Counted from the stretch's first letter, positions 1 through 10,080 are shown. The stretch is 64,000 nt of DNA from Devosia sp. 66-22 (GCA_001899065.1 MKUZ01000017.1:124001-188000); one strand, 5' to 3'. Notes: a model not told the origin generated them from the letters alone. Translations and numbers: made by a program.

Positions 1-2
1 GG

Positions 3-1499
3 AACGCTACCGGCAACTACTGGAACTTCCCCATCCTGTCGGCCACCGCCATCCTCGAGGTGCCGCAGGGTGCCGTGATCGATGGTGCCATCGGCTACAC
101 GGGCACGCCCGGCTCCACCGAGCAGGCGGTCCGGATCGACCAGACCGCCCCCAACTCCGTCACCGTCCGCACCACGCGCGAGCTCGCGGCAGGGGAGGGG
201 CTGTCCGCCGCCGTGAAATTCCAGAAGGGCATTCTTGTCGCGCCCGAAGGACTCACCGGCGTCGGCAACTGGATCTCCGACCATCGCGAGCTGGTGTTCC
301 CCGGCTTCGCGGTGCTGATCGTCCTGCTGTACAACTACTTCGCCTGGAGTGCTGTCGGCCGCGATCCGGCGCGCGGCACCATCATTCCGTTGTTCCACGC
401 GCCCAAGGGCATGTCGCCCGCGCTCATGCACTATATCGGCAATATGGGCTTCAAGGGTGGCGGCTGGACCGCCTTCACCGCCGCCATCTTCGATCTCGGC
501 GTCAAGGGCCTGGTGCAGATCGACAAAACCGGCAAGGACCTCACCATCACCTCGACGGGCAAGGCGACCGAGAAGTTGCCGCCGGGCGAGCAGATCATCT
601 ACGACTATGTCCGGTCCAAGGGCTCCGTCACCGTCGACAAGACCGACGGCCCCAAGCTCAACACCAAGCGTGGCGAGCTCGTAGCCACCATCGAGAAGGA
701 AAACCGCGAGGTCTACTTCAAGAACAATGTGCTCTACAGCATCGGCGGTGTCCTGCTTGCCGTCGTCATGCTCGGCGCGCTGGTCTGGCTCGAAGTGCTC
801 GATCCGGTGTTCCTCATCGTCGCCATCATCGGCGCGGTCATCATCGGTGTCTTCCTCGGCGTCATCTTCGGTTCGGCCAAGGGCGGCGTCGTCGGCAAGA
901 TCATCACCATCATCTGGGTCGCGATCATCGGCTTCAATTTCATCGGCGTGGGCATCGATGCGCTCGCTGGCTTCCGTCTCAACATCGACACCGGCCTTAT
1001 CGCCGCCATCTCGATCATGGTCATCGTGATCGTCTTCGCCATCCTCATGCGTGCGCCCACCATCCAGGGCCGCAAGCTCATGGACGACATCGAGGGCTTC
1101 AGGATGTACATGGAGACCGCCGAGAAGAACCGCCTCAACTATGTCGACAAGGGCGAGCCGCCCATGTCGGTGACGCGCTTTGAGACCATCCTTCCCTTCG
1201 CCATCGCGCTGGGCGTCGAGAAGCCATGGTCGGAGCGCTTCGAGGCCGACCTGGTGCGCAACGCGGTCGAGGGCGCCACGGCAGGCTCCTATTCGCCCGG
1301 GTGGTATCGTGGCGGCTCGTGGTCCACAGGCGGCAGCACCGGCGATTTCTCGAAATCCTTCTCCGGCATCGCCACCGGCATGAGCGCCGCAATGATCGCC
1401 GCCCAGCCCAGCACCAGCTCCGGCTCCGGCTTCTCGGGCGGCGGTGGTGGTGGCGGCTCGGGTGGCGGCGGCGGTGGCGGAGGCGGCGGCGGCTGGTAG
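3..1499 (+). CDS. DUF2207 family membrane protein, 3' part (5' end outside window)
   Basis: The reading frame is open from the first bases of the window, so the N-terminus is missing and about 498 residues are visible. The visible start (NATGNYWNFPI) looks like the end of the extracytoplasmic DUF2207 beta domain. A membrane segment follows (around LVFPGFAVLIVLLYNYFAW), then a soluble stretch with winged-helix-like character, then four further hydrophobic segments in the middle of the protein. The last 30 or so residues are almost pure glycine and end in Trp, a low-complexity tail common in this family. Function is unknown; the family is regarded as predicted membrane proteins. A GTG at 60 is an in-frame codon and not the true start, because family-like sequence precedes it. 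Confidence 0.85.
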   Translation, partial: NATGNYWNFPILSATAILEVPQGAVIDGAIGYTGTPGSTEQAVRIDQTAPNSVTVRTTRELAAGEGLSAAVKFQKGILVAPEGLTGVGNWISDHRELVFPGFAVLIVLLYNYFAWSAVGRDPARGTIIPLFHAPKGMSPALMHYIGNMGFKGGGWTAFTAAIFDLGVKGLVQIDKTGKDLTITSTGKATEKLPPGEQIIYDYVRSKGSVTVDKTDGPKLNTKRGELVATIEKENREVYFKNNVLYSIGGVLLAVVMLGALVWLEVLDPVFLIVAIIGAVIIGVFLGVIFGSAKGGVVGKIITIIWVAIIGFNFIGVGIDALAGFRLNIDTGLIAAISIMVIVIVFAILMRAPTIQGRKLMDDIEGFRMYMETAEKNRLNYVDKGEPPMSVTRFETILPFAIALGVEKPWSERFEADLVRNAVEGATAGSYSPGWYRGGSWSTGGSTGDFSKSFSGIATGMSAAMIAAQPSTSSGSGFSGGGGGGGSGGGGGGGGGGGW

Positions 1500-1584
1500 C
1501 CGGCGAGGCGGCGGTCATTTGGATCGAGCCCCACCGAGCCGGCCAGCGAAGCCGGCAGCGGGGGTCGTTACCTGCGGTAGAACG

Positions 1585-2622
1585 CTACCCTACAAAGTCC
1601 ACCGGCACGCCCGGCTCGACCAGCCCCGCCAGTTCGCCCGCGTCCCAGTTCGTCAGCCGCACGCAGCCATGCGAGGCCGTCTTGTCGATCGTGTCCGGGA
1701 TCGGCGTGCCGTGGATGCCGAAGGTCGGCTCCGTCAGGTCGATCCACATCGAGCCCACCGGCCCGTTCGGCCCGGGCGGAATGATCAGCCTGTCGGTGTT
1801 CTCGCCCTGCTGGAAATTCACGTCGGGATTGTATGTGTAGTTGGGCATCGGTGCGACCGCCGCCACGAGGTGTGTGCCGCTCGGTGAGGGATTGTCCGCG
1901 CTGCCGATCGTGGCCGGATACGCCACCACCAATGCGCCCGTCGCATCGTAGGCGCGCAGCTGCCGCGCTGTCTTGTCCGCTTCGATCCGCGCCACCTTGC
2001 GCCCGGTAACGTCGGGCCCGTAGGCGGTCACGACCACTGTCTCGCCGGCAATGAACTGCGCTGCCGGGTTCAGCGCCCGCAGCAGATCTTCATCCATGTG
2101 GAAGCGCTCGGCGAGCAATTCGGGCGCGCTGGCGTAGCCAAGGAACTCGCGCTGCGCCATTTCGGCATAATCGGCGGGGATCGGCGGGCCGATCGCCGCG
2201 ACATCCTCGGGCGTGATCTCGTATCCACCCACCACCGGTTCGGTCGTGTCGAGTGCCGCCACCACGGCCTCGTCGACCGTCCCGTCCTCGGGCAGGCCGT
2301 GCATCAGCTCGAACGCCCGCACCGCTTTGCGCACATTGTCGCCGTCGAACCCGTCGATCACCCCTGGTGAGGCCCCGGCGCGGTCGAGAAGCACCTGCAG
2401 CTTGACGATGGCGGGGTCGGGCGACGCGGGAGGAGGAGCGTCGCCCGGCTCCGTCGTCTCGTCCGGCACGAGGGGAGGGAGGAACCCGGCCGGTACCGTG
2501 GCAAGGTCGGCGGCGTTGACCGCCTGCGCCGACATCTCGACGCTGACGCCATCCTGCGCCAGCACCGAGGCAATCGGGAGCGCCACCAACAGGAAGAGGA
2601 CCAGAAGTTGCAGAGGACGCAT
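1585..2622 (-). CDS. L,D-transpeptidase (YkuD) with peptidoglycan-binding domain
   Basis: This is a periplasmic enzyme expected to form 3-3 crosslinks in peptidoglycan or to attach proteins to it. A signal peptide covers residues 1-23 (MRPLQLLVLFLLVALPIASV, ending near VLA). A proline-rich spacer follows, then a peptidoglycan-binding type 1 domain at about 75-125 and a C-terminal YkuD domain. The catalytic signature is clear: a His in HGTPIP (about 304) and the nucleophile in SHGCVRLTN (Cys about 320). I chose the ATG at 2622 over an upstream in-frame TTG at 2643 because it begins directly with the signal peptide and has a GGGTGG ribosome-binding sequence. The full fold and both catalytic residues are present, so it should be active. 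Confidence 0.9.
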   Translation of the reverse strand: MRPLQLLVLFLLVALPIASVLAQDGVSVEMSAQAVNAADLATVPAGFLPPLVPDETTEPGDAPPPASPDPAIVKLQVLLDRAGASPGVIDGFDGDNVRKAVRAFELMHGLPEDGTVDEAVVAALDTTEPVVGGYEITPEDVAAIGPPIPADYAEMAQREFLGYASAPELLAERFHMDEDLLRALNPAAQFIAGETVVVTAYGPDVTGRKVARIEADKTARQLRAYDATGALVVAYPATIGSADNPSPSGTHLVAAVAPMPNYTYNPDVNFQQGENTDRLIIPPGPNGPVGSMWIDLTEPTFGIHGTPIPDTIDKTASHGCVRLTNWDAGELAGLVEPGVPVDFVG

Positions 2623-3215
2623 TCGAACCACCCGTTTGCACAAGCTACAGCGTCCACCCCCACCCTTTGGTTGCGCCCATTTCCTCCCTTACCCGCCGCG
2701 ATGGTGAAAATTCGACTAAATTTGCCTCCGGGACCGGCGAAGCCGTGGGGGCGCAGCCTGTGGAAAGACGCATCAGTTTGACTCGCGGAGTGCCCAGCAT
2801 TCCCGGGCTTTTGACCCCGATTTCGAGCCAACTTACGCACGGTCCTTCCGACCTATTGTATGGTGCCCCCAGTCGTCACCGATCCCCGCGCGTACGGACG
2901 AGGTGCGGGTGACGAGGGTGGGAGGGCTGCGGTCGCGCAGCCTGGGGTTCGTGTCGGACTGCCGGGGCACATAGGTGCCCACAGCGCTCACGCCACGCGC
3001 CCGACAGCCCGACCGGCGGAGTGCGCGGAGGCGTCCGGAATTCCGGCGCTTTCCCCTTTTCTCGGAGGCGCTATCCGCGCGCTCCGCCCGCGGGGTCGTT
3101 TGCCCCGCGGTTCCCCTGCACCGGGACCTCACGTCACCGGGAGCGTCGTGCTGCGCGCGTGGACATTCCACGCGCCCCTTGCTAACCCTCCCGCGCCCCT
3201 ACGACCGGACGAAAA
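2623..3215. other. 593-base intergenic region upstream of glyS, no gene recognised
   Basis: No open frame here has a believable start, ribosome-binding site or family-like protein sequence. The bases are GC-rich and can fold: a hairpin GCTGCG-GTCG-CGCAGC lies near 2927-2942 and GGGCAC-ATAG-GTGCCC near 2965-2980. I compared it by eye with RNase P RNA, SRP RNA and tmRNA signature motifs and found none. It must hold the divergent promoters for the L,D-transpeptidase and glyS and might encode a structured RNA or a glyS leader. I cannot identify it. Confidence 0.4.
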
Positions 3216-5327
3216 ATGCCTGAACTGCTGCTCGAACTGTTCTCCGAGGAAATCCCCGCGCGCTTCCAGCGCAAGGCGGCCGACGACCTCAAGAAGGCTG
3301 TCACCAACGCCCTGGTCGAGGCGGGCCTCGTCTATGAAGGCGCCCGCGCCTTCGCCACGCCGCGCCGCCTGGCGCTGACGGTCGCCGGCATCCCCGCGCG
3401 CTCGCCCGACCTGCGCGAGGAAAAGAAGGGCCCGCGCGTCGGCGCGCCGCAGCAGGCGATCGATGGCTTCCTCAAATCGGCGGGCCTGTCCTCGATCGAT
3501 CAGGCCAAGATCGTCTCCGATCCCAAGAAGGGCGACTCCTATGTCGCCCATATCGAGCGCAAGGGCGACGAGGCGCCGAAGCTCCTCGCCGACATCCTGC
3601 CGCGCGTCATCCAGAATTTCCCCTGGGCCAAGTCGATGCAGTGGGGCCATGGCGGGCTCACCTGGGTCCGTCCCATCCGCGCCATCACCGCGACCTTCGG
3701 CACCGACAATGACGAGCCCATCGTCATCCCGTTCAGCGCCAACACCATCACGTCCGGGCAGACCACCTACGGTCACCGCTTCCTCGCTCCCGGCCCGATC
3801 AAGGTGCGCCGCTTCGACGACTATGTGACGTCCCTAGAGAAGGCGCGCGTCGTGCTCGATCTCGACCGGCGCAAGGAGATCATCCGCGCCGATGCCGACA
3901 ACCTCGCCTTCGCGCAGGGCCTGAGCATCATCCACGACGAGGGCCTGCTTGAGGAGGTCGCCGGCCTCGTCGAGTGGCCGGTCGTCATGATGGGCTCGTT
4001 CGACAAGGACTTCCTCAAGGTGCCCGAGGAAGTGATCATCGCCACCATTCGCGCCAACCAGAAGTGCTTCTGCCTGCGCGACTCGACCGGCCGGCTCACC
4101 AACAAATTCCTGCTCACCGCCAACAATGTCGCGACCGATCAGGGCGTCACCATCGTTGCGGGCAATGAGCGCGTCATCCGCGCTCGCCTGAGCGACGCGA
4201 ACTTCTTCTACGAGACCGACCTCAAGCTGCCGCTCAAGGACAATGTCGAAAAGCTCGAAGAGTCGGTGTTCCACGCCAAGCTTGGAACGCAGTTCCAGCG
4301 GGTCGAGCGCATCGTCAGGCTCGCCGCCGAGATCGCGCCGCTCGTCCGCGCCGATGTCGAGGACGCCAAGAAGGCCGCCATGCTCGCTAAGGCGGACCTC
4401 CCCACCGGCATGGTCGGCGAGTTCCCCGAACTGCAGGGCATCATGGGCCGCTACTACGCGCTCGCCCAGGGCGAAAAGCGCGAGGTCGCCAACGCCGTTG
4501 CCGATCACTACAAGCCGCTCGGCCCGTCGGACAAGGTGCCGGGCGAGCCCGTCGCCATCGCCGTGGCGCTGGCCGACAAGCTCGACCTCCTTACTGGCTT
4601 CTGGGCCATCGACGAAAAGCCCACCGGCTCCCGCGATCCGTTCGCCCTCCGCCGCGCCGCGCTCGGCGTCATCCGCATCGTGACGGACAACGATTTGGCC
4701 TTGCCCCTGACGCCGCTGTTCCAGGCCGCCTATATGGTGCGCAAGGCGCAGGGTTCGAAGTCCGAGGTCGAGACGGCCGACGAGACCGCTGAAGATCTGT
4801 CGCAGACCGACCTGCTCGCGTTCTTCCACGACCGCCTCAAGGTCACGCTGCGCGACGCCGGCGCCCGCCACGATCTCGTCGATGCGGTGATCACGGCGCG
4901 GTCCGACGACATCCTCGAGATCACCCGTCGGGTCGAAGCGCTGTCGGCACTGCTCGATTCCGCCGACGGCAAGAACCTGCTCGCCGGCTACCGCCGTGCT
5001 GCCAACATCCTCGCCGCCGAAGAGAAGAAGGACGCCCGCGCCTACGACGCCGTCTCGGACCAGACCAAATTCGTCCTGCCCGAGGAAACGGCGCTCGCCA
5101 GCGCCATCAAGCACGTCGATGTCGAGGCGGCGGCCAAGGCGCGCGCCAACGACTATCGCGGCGCCATCGCCGCGCTGGCGACGCTGCGTGCCCCGGTCGA
5201 CGCCTTCTTCGAGAAGGTGCTGGTCAACGACCCCGACGCGCTCGTCCGCGCCAACCGCCTGCATCTGCTGGCGGCGCTGCGCAACACCATGCAGATCGTG
5301 GCCGACTTCTCGAAGGTCGCGGGATAG
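3216..5327 (+). CDS. glyS: Glycyl-tRNA synthetase beta subunit
   Basis: This is the beta subunit of the bacterial alpha2beta2 glycyl-tRNA synthetase. It binds tRNA-Gly and works with the alpha subunit (GlyQ), which carries the aminoacylation site. The N-terminus [18 protein letters not shown] and the segment [10 protein letters not shown] are hallmark GlyS sequences. The length of 703 residues is normal. The C-terminal half contains the HD-like and anticodon-binding regions expected of the family. The ATG at 3216 starts exactly at the conserved N-terminus. The usual partner glyQ is not next to it: the upstream neighbour is a divergent L,D-transpeptidase after 593 non-coding bases. A hairpin terminator directly follows the stop, so the gene is probably transcribed alone. 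Confidence 0.97.
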   Translation: MPELLLELFSEEIPARFQRKAADDLKKAVTNALVEAGLVYEGARAFATPRRLALTVAGIPARSPDLREEKKGPRVGAPQQAIDGFLKSAGLSSIDQAKIVSDPKKGDSYVAHIERKGDEAPKLLADILPRVIQNFPWAKSMQWGHGGLTWVRPIRAITATFGTDNDEPIVIPFSANTITSGQTTYGHRFLAPGPIKVRRFDDYVTSLEKARVVLDLDRRKEIIRADADNLAFAQGLSIIHDEGLLEEVAGLVEWPVVMMGSFDKDFLKVPEEVIIATIRANQKCFCLRDSTGRLTNKFLLTANNVATDQGVTIVAGNERVIRARLSDANFFYETDLKLPLKDNVEKLEESVFHAKLGTQFQRVERIVRLAAEIAPLVRADVEDAKKAAMLAKADLPTGMVGEFPELQGIMGRYYALAQGEKREVANAVADHYKPLGPSDKVPGEPVAIAVALADKLDLLTGFWAIDEKPTGSRDPFALRRAALGVIRIVTDNDLALPLTPLFQAAYMVRKAQGSKSEVETADETAEDLSQTDLLAFFHDRLKVTLRDAGARHDLVDAVITARSDDILEITRRVEALSALLDSADGKNLLAGYRRAANILAAEEKKDARAYDAVSDQTKFVLPEETALASAIKHVDVEAAAKARANDYRGAIAALATLRAPVDAFFEKVLVNDPDALVRANRLHLLAALRNTMQIVADFSKVAG

Positions 5328-5329
5328 GG

Positions 5330-5353
5330 ACGGGGCCGCTCGGGCCCCGTTTT
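5330..5353 (+). terminator. Rho-independent terminator of glyS
   Basis: An 8-base-pair perfect stem, ACGGGGCC / GGCCCCGT, with loop GCTCG is followed by a short T run. It begins three bases after the glyS stop codon. Confidence 0.8.
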
Positions 5354-5363
5354 GGTCGTCGGG

Positions 5364-5726
5364 CTAGCCGCTGAGCACAGTGCCGCAACGCATCACGCCG
5401 CCATAGTCGTTCGAAAACCAGACCCAGCCTTCCTCCCAGGTGCCGACAACACCCCACTGGTCGGCAAAGGCGCCCTCGAACTCCATCCAGCCATCGGCGC
5501 GCAGCGTATAGGTGCCGGGCCCGTTCGACGGATCGTCCTTGAGCACCTTGAAATCGGCTGTTGCCGTGCTCTGCCAGGCGTAGGTGCCCGCCCCGGTGAT
5601 GCTGAACAGGCCGATCGCCCCGCCACCATTGTCGTGGCACATATACTCGCCGACGGGCGGCTCGGCGGCGTGAACGGGGGCGGTGGCGCAGGCCAGGACG
5701 GCCGCGAGAACGAGCAGGCGATGCAT
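5364..5726 (-). CDS. Small secreted protein of unknown function
   Basis: This 120-residue protein begins with a clear Sec signal peptide (MHRLLVLAAVLACATAPVHA, cut after residue 20). The mature part of about 100 residues is Gly-, Trp- and aromatic-rich, with two Cys residues (in YMCHDNGGG and VMRCGTV) that could form a disulfide in the periplasm. Segments such as TYTLRADGWMEFEG suggest a small beta-sheet protein. I do not recognise the family. The start at 5726 is preceded by GGGAGA at a good distance; a longer upstream extension in the same frame runs into rnhA and has no signal. It lies downstream of rnhA on the same strand. Confidence 0.75.
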   Translation of the reverse strand: MHRLLVLAAVLACATAPVHAAEPPVGEYMCHDNGGGAIGLFSITGAGTYAWQSTATADFKVLKDDPSNGPGTYTLRADGWMEFEGAFADQWGVVGTWEEGWVWFSNDYGGVMRCGTVLSG

Positions 5727-5790
5727 GATGTCTCCCTCAGTGAGCAATTGCTGCCACACCGTGAGACGATTGGGAAGGCGGAAGCCTTGG

Positions 5791-6264
5791 CTAGACCGGC
5801 GGCACCAGCGAGCGGTCGCGCTTCTTGGGTTTGAACGGCGCCATGCCCTCATTGGCCAGCTGGTCGGCCCGCTCGTTCATCTCGTCGCCATTGTGGCCCT
5901 TGACCCAGTGCCAGTTGATGGTGTGCCGCTGCGTCGCCGCATCGAGCGCCTGCCACAGCTCCATGTTCTTGACCGGCTTCTTGTCCGCCGTGCGCCAGCC
6001 ATTGCGCTTCCAGCCATGGATCCACTTGGTCAGCCCGTCCTTGACGTAGCTGCTGTCGGTATGAAGTTCGATCGCGCAGGGTCGCTTGAGCGCATTGAGC
6101 GCCTCGATCGCCGCCGTCAGCTCCATCTGGTTGTTGGTGGTGATCGGCGCGCCGCCCTTGAGCTCCTTGATGGTAGAACCGTATTGCAGAACCGCACCCC
6201 AGCCGCCCGGACCCGGGTTGCCCGAACATGCCCCATCGGTGTGGATGATGACGCTCTCGCTCAT
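5791..6264 (-). CDS. rnhA: Ribonuclease HI
   Basis: This enzyme cleaves the RNA strand of RNA/DNA hybrids and removes primers and R-loops in the cytoplasm. The DEDD active site is visible: Asp in [17 protein letters not shown], Glu in [13 protein letters not shown], Asp in [11 protein letters not shown] and a late Asp in [11 protein letters not shown]. Its length of 157 residues is normal. Its start overlaps the stop of the upstream acetyltransferase gene as ATGA, so it is translationally coupled and is the third gene of an ispH–GNAT–rnhA operon. Confidence 0.96.
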   Translation of the reverse strand: MSESVIIHTDGACSGNPGPGGWGAVLQYGSTIKELKGGAPITTNNQMELTAAIEALNALKRPCAIELHTDSSYVKDGLTKWIHGWKRNGWRTADKKPVKNMELWQALDAATQRHTINWHWVKGHNGDEMNERADQLANEGMAPFKPKKRDRSLVPPV

Positions 6265-6779
6265 TGCGGCCGTGCCATCACGTAGAACTGGAAGGGCACC
6301 CCGTCATGGGGCTTTACTTCGGTCGGTGTCATGCCGATCCGCTCGAGTACCTTGATCGACGCGGCATTGCGCACATCGGCGAGGCCGATGAATTGCGGCA
6401 TCTCCGTCTCGCGGAAAAACCAGTCGCGCATCCCGGCGCCCGCCTCGACGGCGTAGCCGTTGCCCCAGAACTCGGGATAGAGCGAGTAGCCCAGCTCCGG
6501 CTCGCCTGTCGGCTCGTAGATGCCGAAGCCGCATCGGCCCACCAGCACGCCATCCGTCTTGCGCGTCACGCGCAGCTTGCCGAGCCGCCGTGTAGCGAAC
6601 AGCGCGATCCACTCTTCGAGCGCGGCTTCCATCGCCTCGATCGTCCAGGGCTGTCCATGCGTGCTGAGATATCTTGCCACCACCGGATCGCCGTGCAGGC
6701 GCACGAGATCGGGCAGTTGCTCGCGGCGCCAACCGCTCAGCACCAGCCGCTCGGTCTCGAACAGGTCGAGCCCGCTCAT
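6261..6779 (-). CDS. GNAT family N-acetyltransferase (RimJ/RimL type)
   Basis: This 172-residue protein begins [18 protein letters not shown], the typical start of the RimJ/RimL-like acetyltransferase_3 group, which transfers acetyl from acetyl-CoA to a protein N-terminus or small amine. The region [18 protein letters not shown] matches the acetyl-CoA-binding motif of the GNAT fold, and [13 protein letters not shown] is the conserved C-terminal motif. The substrate cannot be told from sequence. Its ATG at 6779 overlaps the ispH stop (ATGA), and its own stop overlaps the rnhA start in the same way. Confidence 0.9.
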   Translation of the reverse strand: MSGLDLFETERLVLSGWRREQLPDLVRLHGDPVVARYLSTHGQPWTIEAMEAALEEWIALFATRRLGKLRVTRKTDGVLVGRCGFGIYEPTGEPELGYSLYPEFWGNGYAVEAGAGMRDWFFRETEMPQFIGLADVRNAASIKVLERIGMTPTEVKPHDGVPFQFYVMARPQ

Positions 6780-7726
6780 GCGACGCGCAGCTCGCGCGGC
6801 AGGTTGAACACGATGGTCTCGCGCCCCGCGCCATGCGCGCTGACGCTGATGTCGAAGCGCTGTGCGAAAGCCTCGATCACTTCGTCGACCAGCGTTTCGG
6901 GCGCCGAGGCGCCGGCGGTGATGCCGAGGGTGCGAATGCCCTCGAACTGCGACCAGTCGATGGCGTCGGCGCGCTCCACCAGCACGGCCCGCTCGCATCC
7001 GGCGCGGCGCGCGACCTCCACCAGCCGCACTGAATTCGAGCTCTCCGGCGCACCCACCACCACGATCGCATCCACCTGCGGCGCCACCTTCTTCACCGCT
7101 TCCTGGCGGTTGGTGGTGGCGTAGCAGATGTCCTCCTTGTGCGGCAGCGCGATCGCGGGGAAGCGCCGGCGCAGCACATCGACAATCGCCGACGTGTCGT
7201 CGACGCTCAGTGTCGTCTGCGTCACGAAAGCGAGCTTGCCGGGATCGCGCGGCGTGTATGCCTCCGCGTCCTCGGTCGTCTCGATCAGCGTGATCGCGCC
7301 GGCCGGTAGTTGCCCCATCGTGCCGATCACCTCGACGTGCCCGGCATGGCCGATCAGCACGATCTCACGGCCCTCGTTGAAGTGCCTATTGGCTTCGATA
7401 TGCACCTTGCTCACCAGCGGGCAGGTGGCATCGAGGAAGAACATGTTCCGTGCCTTGGCATCCGCCGGCACGGCCTTGGGCACGCCGTGCGCCGAAAACA
7501 CCACCGGCGCATCGCCCGGCGGAATCTCGTCCAGCTCCTCGACGAACACCGCGCCCTTCTGCCTCAGCCCGTCCACCACATATTTGTTGTGGACGATGGC
7601 GTGCCGCACATAGACCGGCGCACCGTACTTTTCGAGCGCCAGCTCCACGATCTGGATGGCACGGTCCACGCCCGCGCAGAATCCGCGCGGCGCGCACAGC
7701 GTGATGTCGAGCTTGGGCTTGGTCAT
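6776..7726 (-). CDS. ispH: 4-hydroxy-3-methylbut-2-enyl diphosphate reductase
   Basis: This is the last enzyme of the MEP isoprenoid pathway. It reduces HMBPP to IPP and DMAPP with a [4Fe-4S] cluster. The three cluster cysteines are visible in [24 protein letters not shown] and [13 protein letters not shown]-region sequence with an upstream [12 protein letters not shown] Cys. Substrate-binding motifs AIVHNKYVV and [10 protein letters not shown] are also present. I chose the ATG at 7726 ([16 protein letters not shown]), because the ten extra upstream residues are unlike the family. It leads an overlapping operon with a GNAT gene and rnhA and is divergent from the PPDK-like gene. Confidence 0.96.
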   Translation of the reverse strand: MTKPKLDITLCAPRGFCAGVDRAIQIVELALEKYGAPVYVRHAIVHNKYVVDGLRQKGAVFVEELDEIPPGDAPVVFSAHGVPKAVPADAKARNMFFLDATCPLVSKVHIEANRHFNEGREIVLIGHAGHVEVIGTMGQLPAGAITLIETTEDAEAYTPRDPGKLAFVTQTTLSVDDTSAIVDVLRRRFPAIALPHKEDICYATTNRQEAVKKVAPQVDAIVVVGAPESSNSVRLVEVARRAGCERAVLVERADAIDWSQFEGIRTLGITAGASAPETLVDEVIEAFAQRFDISVSAHGAGRETIVFNLPRELRVA

Positions 7727-7827
7727 GCCCGTCAGATGCTTTCGTGACGCACCCAAGTCAAGCCCGGTTGCGGCGCGTCAAACGGGCAGGCACAATAGTA
7801 TCCGAGCCAAATCAAGGGATTGCCCCG

Positions 7828-10080
7828 GTGAGCCTCGCCCTCGAAATGTTTGCGGTCGCGCCGTCCGGCGGCAACGCAAACCTGTCCGAGGCCCAGCGCC
7901 ATTTGCTCGCCGGCAAGGCGCGCTGGATTCGCGCTGCCTGGGAGGAGGGGCTCCCCACCATCCCCACCATCCTCGTGACCCGCGCCGCGTGGGATGCGTT
8001 GCAGAGCGAGCGCCGCCAGAGCGCCAGCCGCCTCCGGGCCCATTGGGTCGCGACATTGTTCCGGCTGGTCGGACGCGACAGCCGCCCGCCGCCGCTGGTC
8101 GTCCGCACGGCCAGCGACAGGACCGTTTCCGGCCTCGCTTCCGCCCGGGCCGGCCTGCCGGCTCCCGCCACCGAGGCCGAGGCCGTCGACCCCGCCCGCC
8201 CGCTCGGCCGCGCCATTGCCGACGCCTTCAAGTCCTATGCCAGTAGCAATGCCGACGACATCGTGCTCGTCCAGGCCGTGGCGCAGGGAGAGATCATCCA
8301 GTTCCTCTCGCGCGACCCGCAGAGCGGCAGCATCGGCCCCGCGCCGCTGCCGGGTGGCGCCGTGCCGCTGTCGCCCGAGGCCGCCGAGCTGAGCGAAGCG
8401 ATCGACCGGCTCGCGGCGCGCCACATGTCGATCACCGTGGCTGCCGAGAAGGGCGGCCTCACCTTCATCGGTGCCCGCCCCTGGCAGGCGACCGCCGCGG
8501 CTGAGCTCGAGGCGGCGACCGATCGCGTCGAGCGCGGCGTGTGGAGCGAGGAGCAGGCCGTCGCCAGCATCGATCCCGACCGCATGGTGGCGCTGCTGCA
8601 TCCGAGCCTCCGGCCCGGTCACGCGCAGGAGCCCATCGCCGTCGGGCTGGGCGTCTCGCCCGGCGCCGCGAGCGGCTACATCGTCTTCACGGCCGAGGAT
8701 GCCGCCCGCTACAAGGCCCGCGGCCGGCACTGCATCCTCGTGGTCAACGAAACCGGCCCCGCCGATATCGACGGCATGAAGGCGGCGACCGGTATCCTCA
8801 CGGCGCGCGGCGGCATGACCAGTCATGCCGGCGTCATCGCCCGCATCACCGGCAAGCCCTGCGTCGCGGGCGTGCGCACCCTCTCGGTCGATCCCGCCGA
8901 CCAGTCCTGCCGCATCGGCGATCTCGTGCTCCACGCCGGCGACCGCATCAGCATCGATGGCAGCGACGGCTCGGTTTATGCCGGCGTGCTGCCGCTGAGC
9001 CGCCCCAAGATCGGCGGCGCGCTGGGCGAGCTGCTGGGCTGGTCGAACGCCTCGCGTCGCATCGAGGTGCGCACGAATGCCGAAACCATCGAAGCGGCGA
9101 CGACCGCTCTGAGCTTCGGCGCCGAAGGTATCGGCCTGGCTCGCTCCGAGCACATGTTCTTCGCCCGCGAGCGCCTCGCGGCGCTCCGTCGCCTCATCCT
9201 CAGCGCCGACGAAGCCGACCGCAAGGCGGCGCTGCATGGCCTCGTCGACTACCAGACGGCCGACTACGCGGCCATCTTCAAGACCATGGCCGGCCGGCCG
9301 GTCTGCGTCCGCCTGTTCGATCCGCCACTGCACGAATTCCTGCCGCGCACCGACGAGGATATCGAGGAGACCGCGCGTTCGCTCGGCCTCGAGCTGCGCG
9401 CGCTGCGGCTGCGACTGGAACGTATTTCCGAAATCAACCCGATGCTCGGCCATCGCGGCGTACGCCTCGCCGTCACCTATCCCGAGATTCTCGAGATGCA
9501 GGTGCAGTCGCTGCTCTCGGGCGCCCGCGCCGCCATGGCCGATGGCGGCGAGCCGGTGGCGCTCGAAATCATGGTGCCCTTTGTCTCGACCGCGCACGAA
9601 GTCATCTGGGTGCGCCAGCGCGTCATGGAGCTCGTCGATGCCGCGGCGCTGCCCCGCGCGTCGCGCGAGCGCTTCGCCTTCGGCACCATGATCGAATTGC
9701 CGCGTGCCGCGCTGCGCGCCGCGGATATCGCGCGCCACGTCGATTTCTTCTCGTTCGGCACCAACGATTTGACGCAGACCACCTATGGCATCAGTCGCGA
9801 CGACGCGCCGGCCTTCCTCGCTGCCTACCAGCGCAAGGGTCTCTACGAGATCGACCCCTTCGTCTCGCTCGACCAGAAGGGCGTCGGCGAGCTGATCGCC
9901 ACCGCTATCGAGCGCGGCCGCGCCGCCAATCCGGCGCTCAAGATCGGCATCTGTGGCGAGCATGCGGGCGACCCCGCCTCGCTCGAGTTCTTCGCCAGGC
10001 TCAATGTCGACTATGTGAGTTGCTCGCCCTACCGCGTCCCCGTCGCGCGCCTGGCTCTGGCCCAGGCGGCGGGCGGCTGA
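7828..10080 (+). CDS. PPDK-like PEP-utilising protein with degenerate ATP-grasp half
   Basis: The C-terminal two thirds match pyruvate phosphate dikinase. The phosphohistidine motif is GGMTSHAGVIAR (His about 333). The PEP/pyruvate TIM barrel has RLFDPPLHEFLP, NPMLGHRGVRL, GTMIELPRAAL and FFSFGTNDLTQTTYG, and the catalytic Cys lies in ICGEHAGDP. The N-terminal part is aberrant. The His is near 333 instead of about 455, the nucleotide-binding motif that normally reads SVRSGA...MPGMMDT is replaced by VVRTASDRTVSG, and the usual LQTRSGKRTA is GARPWQATA. The protein can probably bind PEP and phosphorylate its His, but ATP/AMP exchange is doubtful. The GTG at 7828 was chosen for an AAGGGA ribosome-binding site; a GTG at 7744 lies upstream. 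Confidence 0.85.
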   Translation: MSLALEMFAVAPSGGNANLSEAQRHLLAGKARWIRAAWEEGLPTIPTILVTRAAWDALQSERRQSASRLRAHWVATLFRLVGRDSRPPPLVVRTASDRTVSGLASARAGLPAPATEAEAVDPARPLGRAIADAFKSYASSNADDIVLVQAVAQGEIIQFLSRDPQSGSIGPAPLPGGAVPLSPEAAELSEAIDRLAARHMSITVAAEKGGLTFIGARPWQATAAAELEAATDRVERGVWSEEQAVASIDPDRMVALLHPSLRPGHAQEPIAVGLGVSPGAASGYIVFTAEDAARYKARGRHCILVVNETGPADIDGMKAATGILTARGGMTSHAGVIARITGKPCVAGVRTLSVDPADQSCRIGDLVLHAGDRISIDGSDGSVYAGVLPLSRPKIGGALGELLGWSNASRRIEVRTNAETIEAATTALSFGAEGIGLARSEHMFFARERLAALRRLILSADEADRKAALHGLVDYQTADYAAIFKTMAGRPVCVRLFDPPLHEFLPRTDEDIEETARSLGLELRALRLRLERISEINPMLGHRGVRLAVTYPEILEMQVQSLLSGARAAMADGGEPVALEIMVPFVSTAHEVIWVRQRVMELVDAAALPRASRERFAFGTMIELPRAALRAADIARHVDFFSFGTNDLTQTTYGISRDDAPAFLAAYQRKGLYEIDPFVSLDQKGVGELIATAIERGRAANPALKIGICGEHAGDPASLEFFARLNVDYVSCSPYRVPVARLALAQAAGG

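Noticed and set aside
2833-3378. Short open frames in the glyS upstream region as possible genes
   Set aside because: They are Arg/Pro/Ser-rich, overlap each other on both strands, lack ribosome-binding sites, and one runs into glyS in the wrong frame.
7732-9963. A 743-codon open frame on the minus strand opposite the PPDK-like gene
   Set aside because: The plus-strand gene has conserved catalytic motifs throughout. The antisense product is low in complexity and unlike any family.
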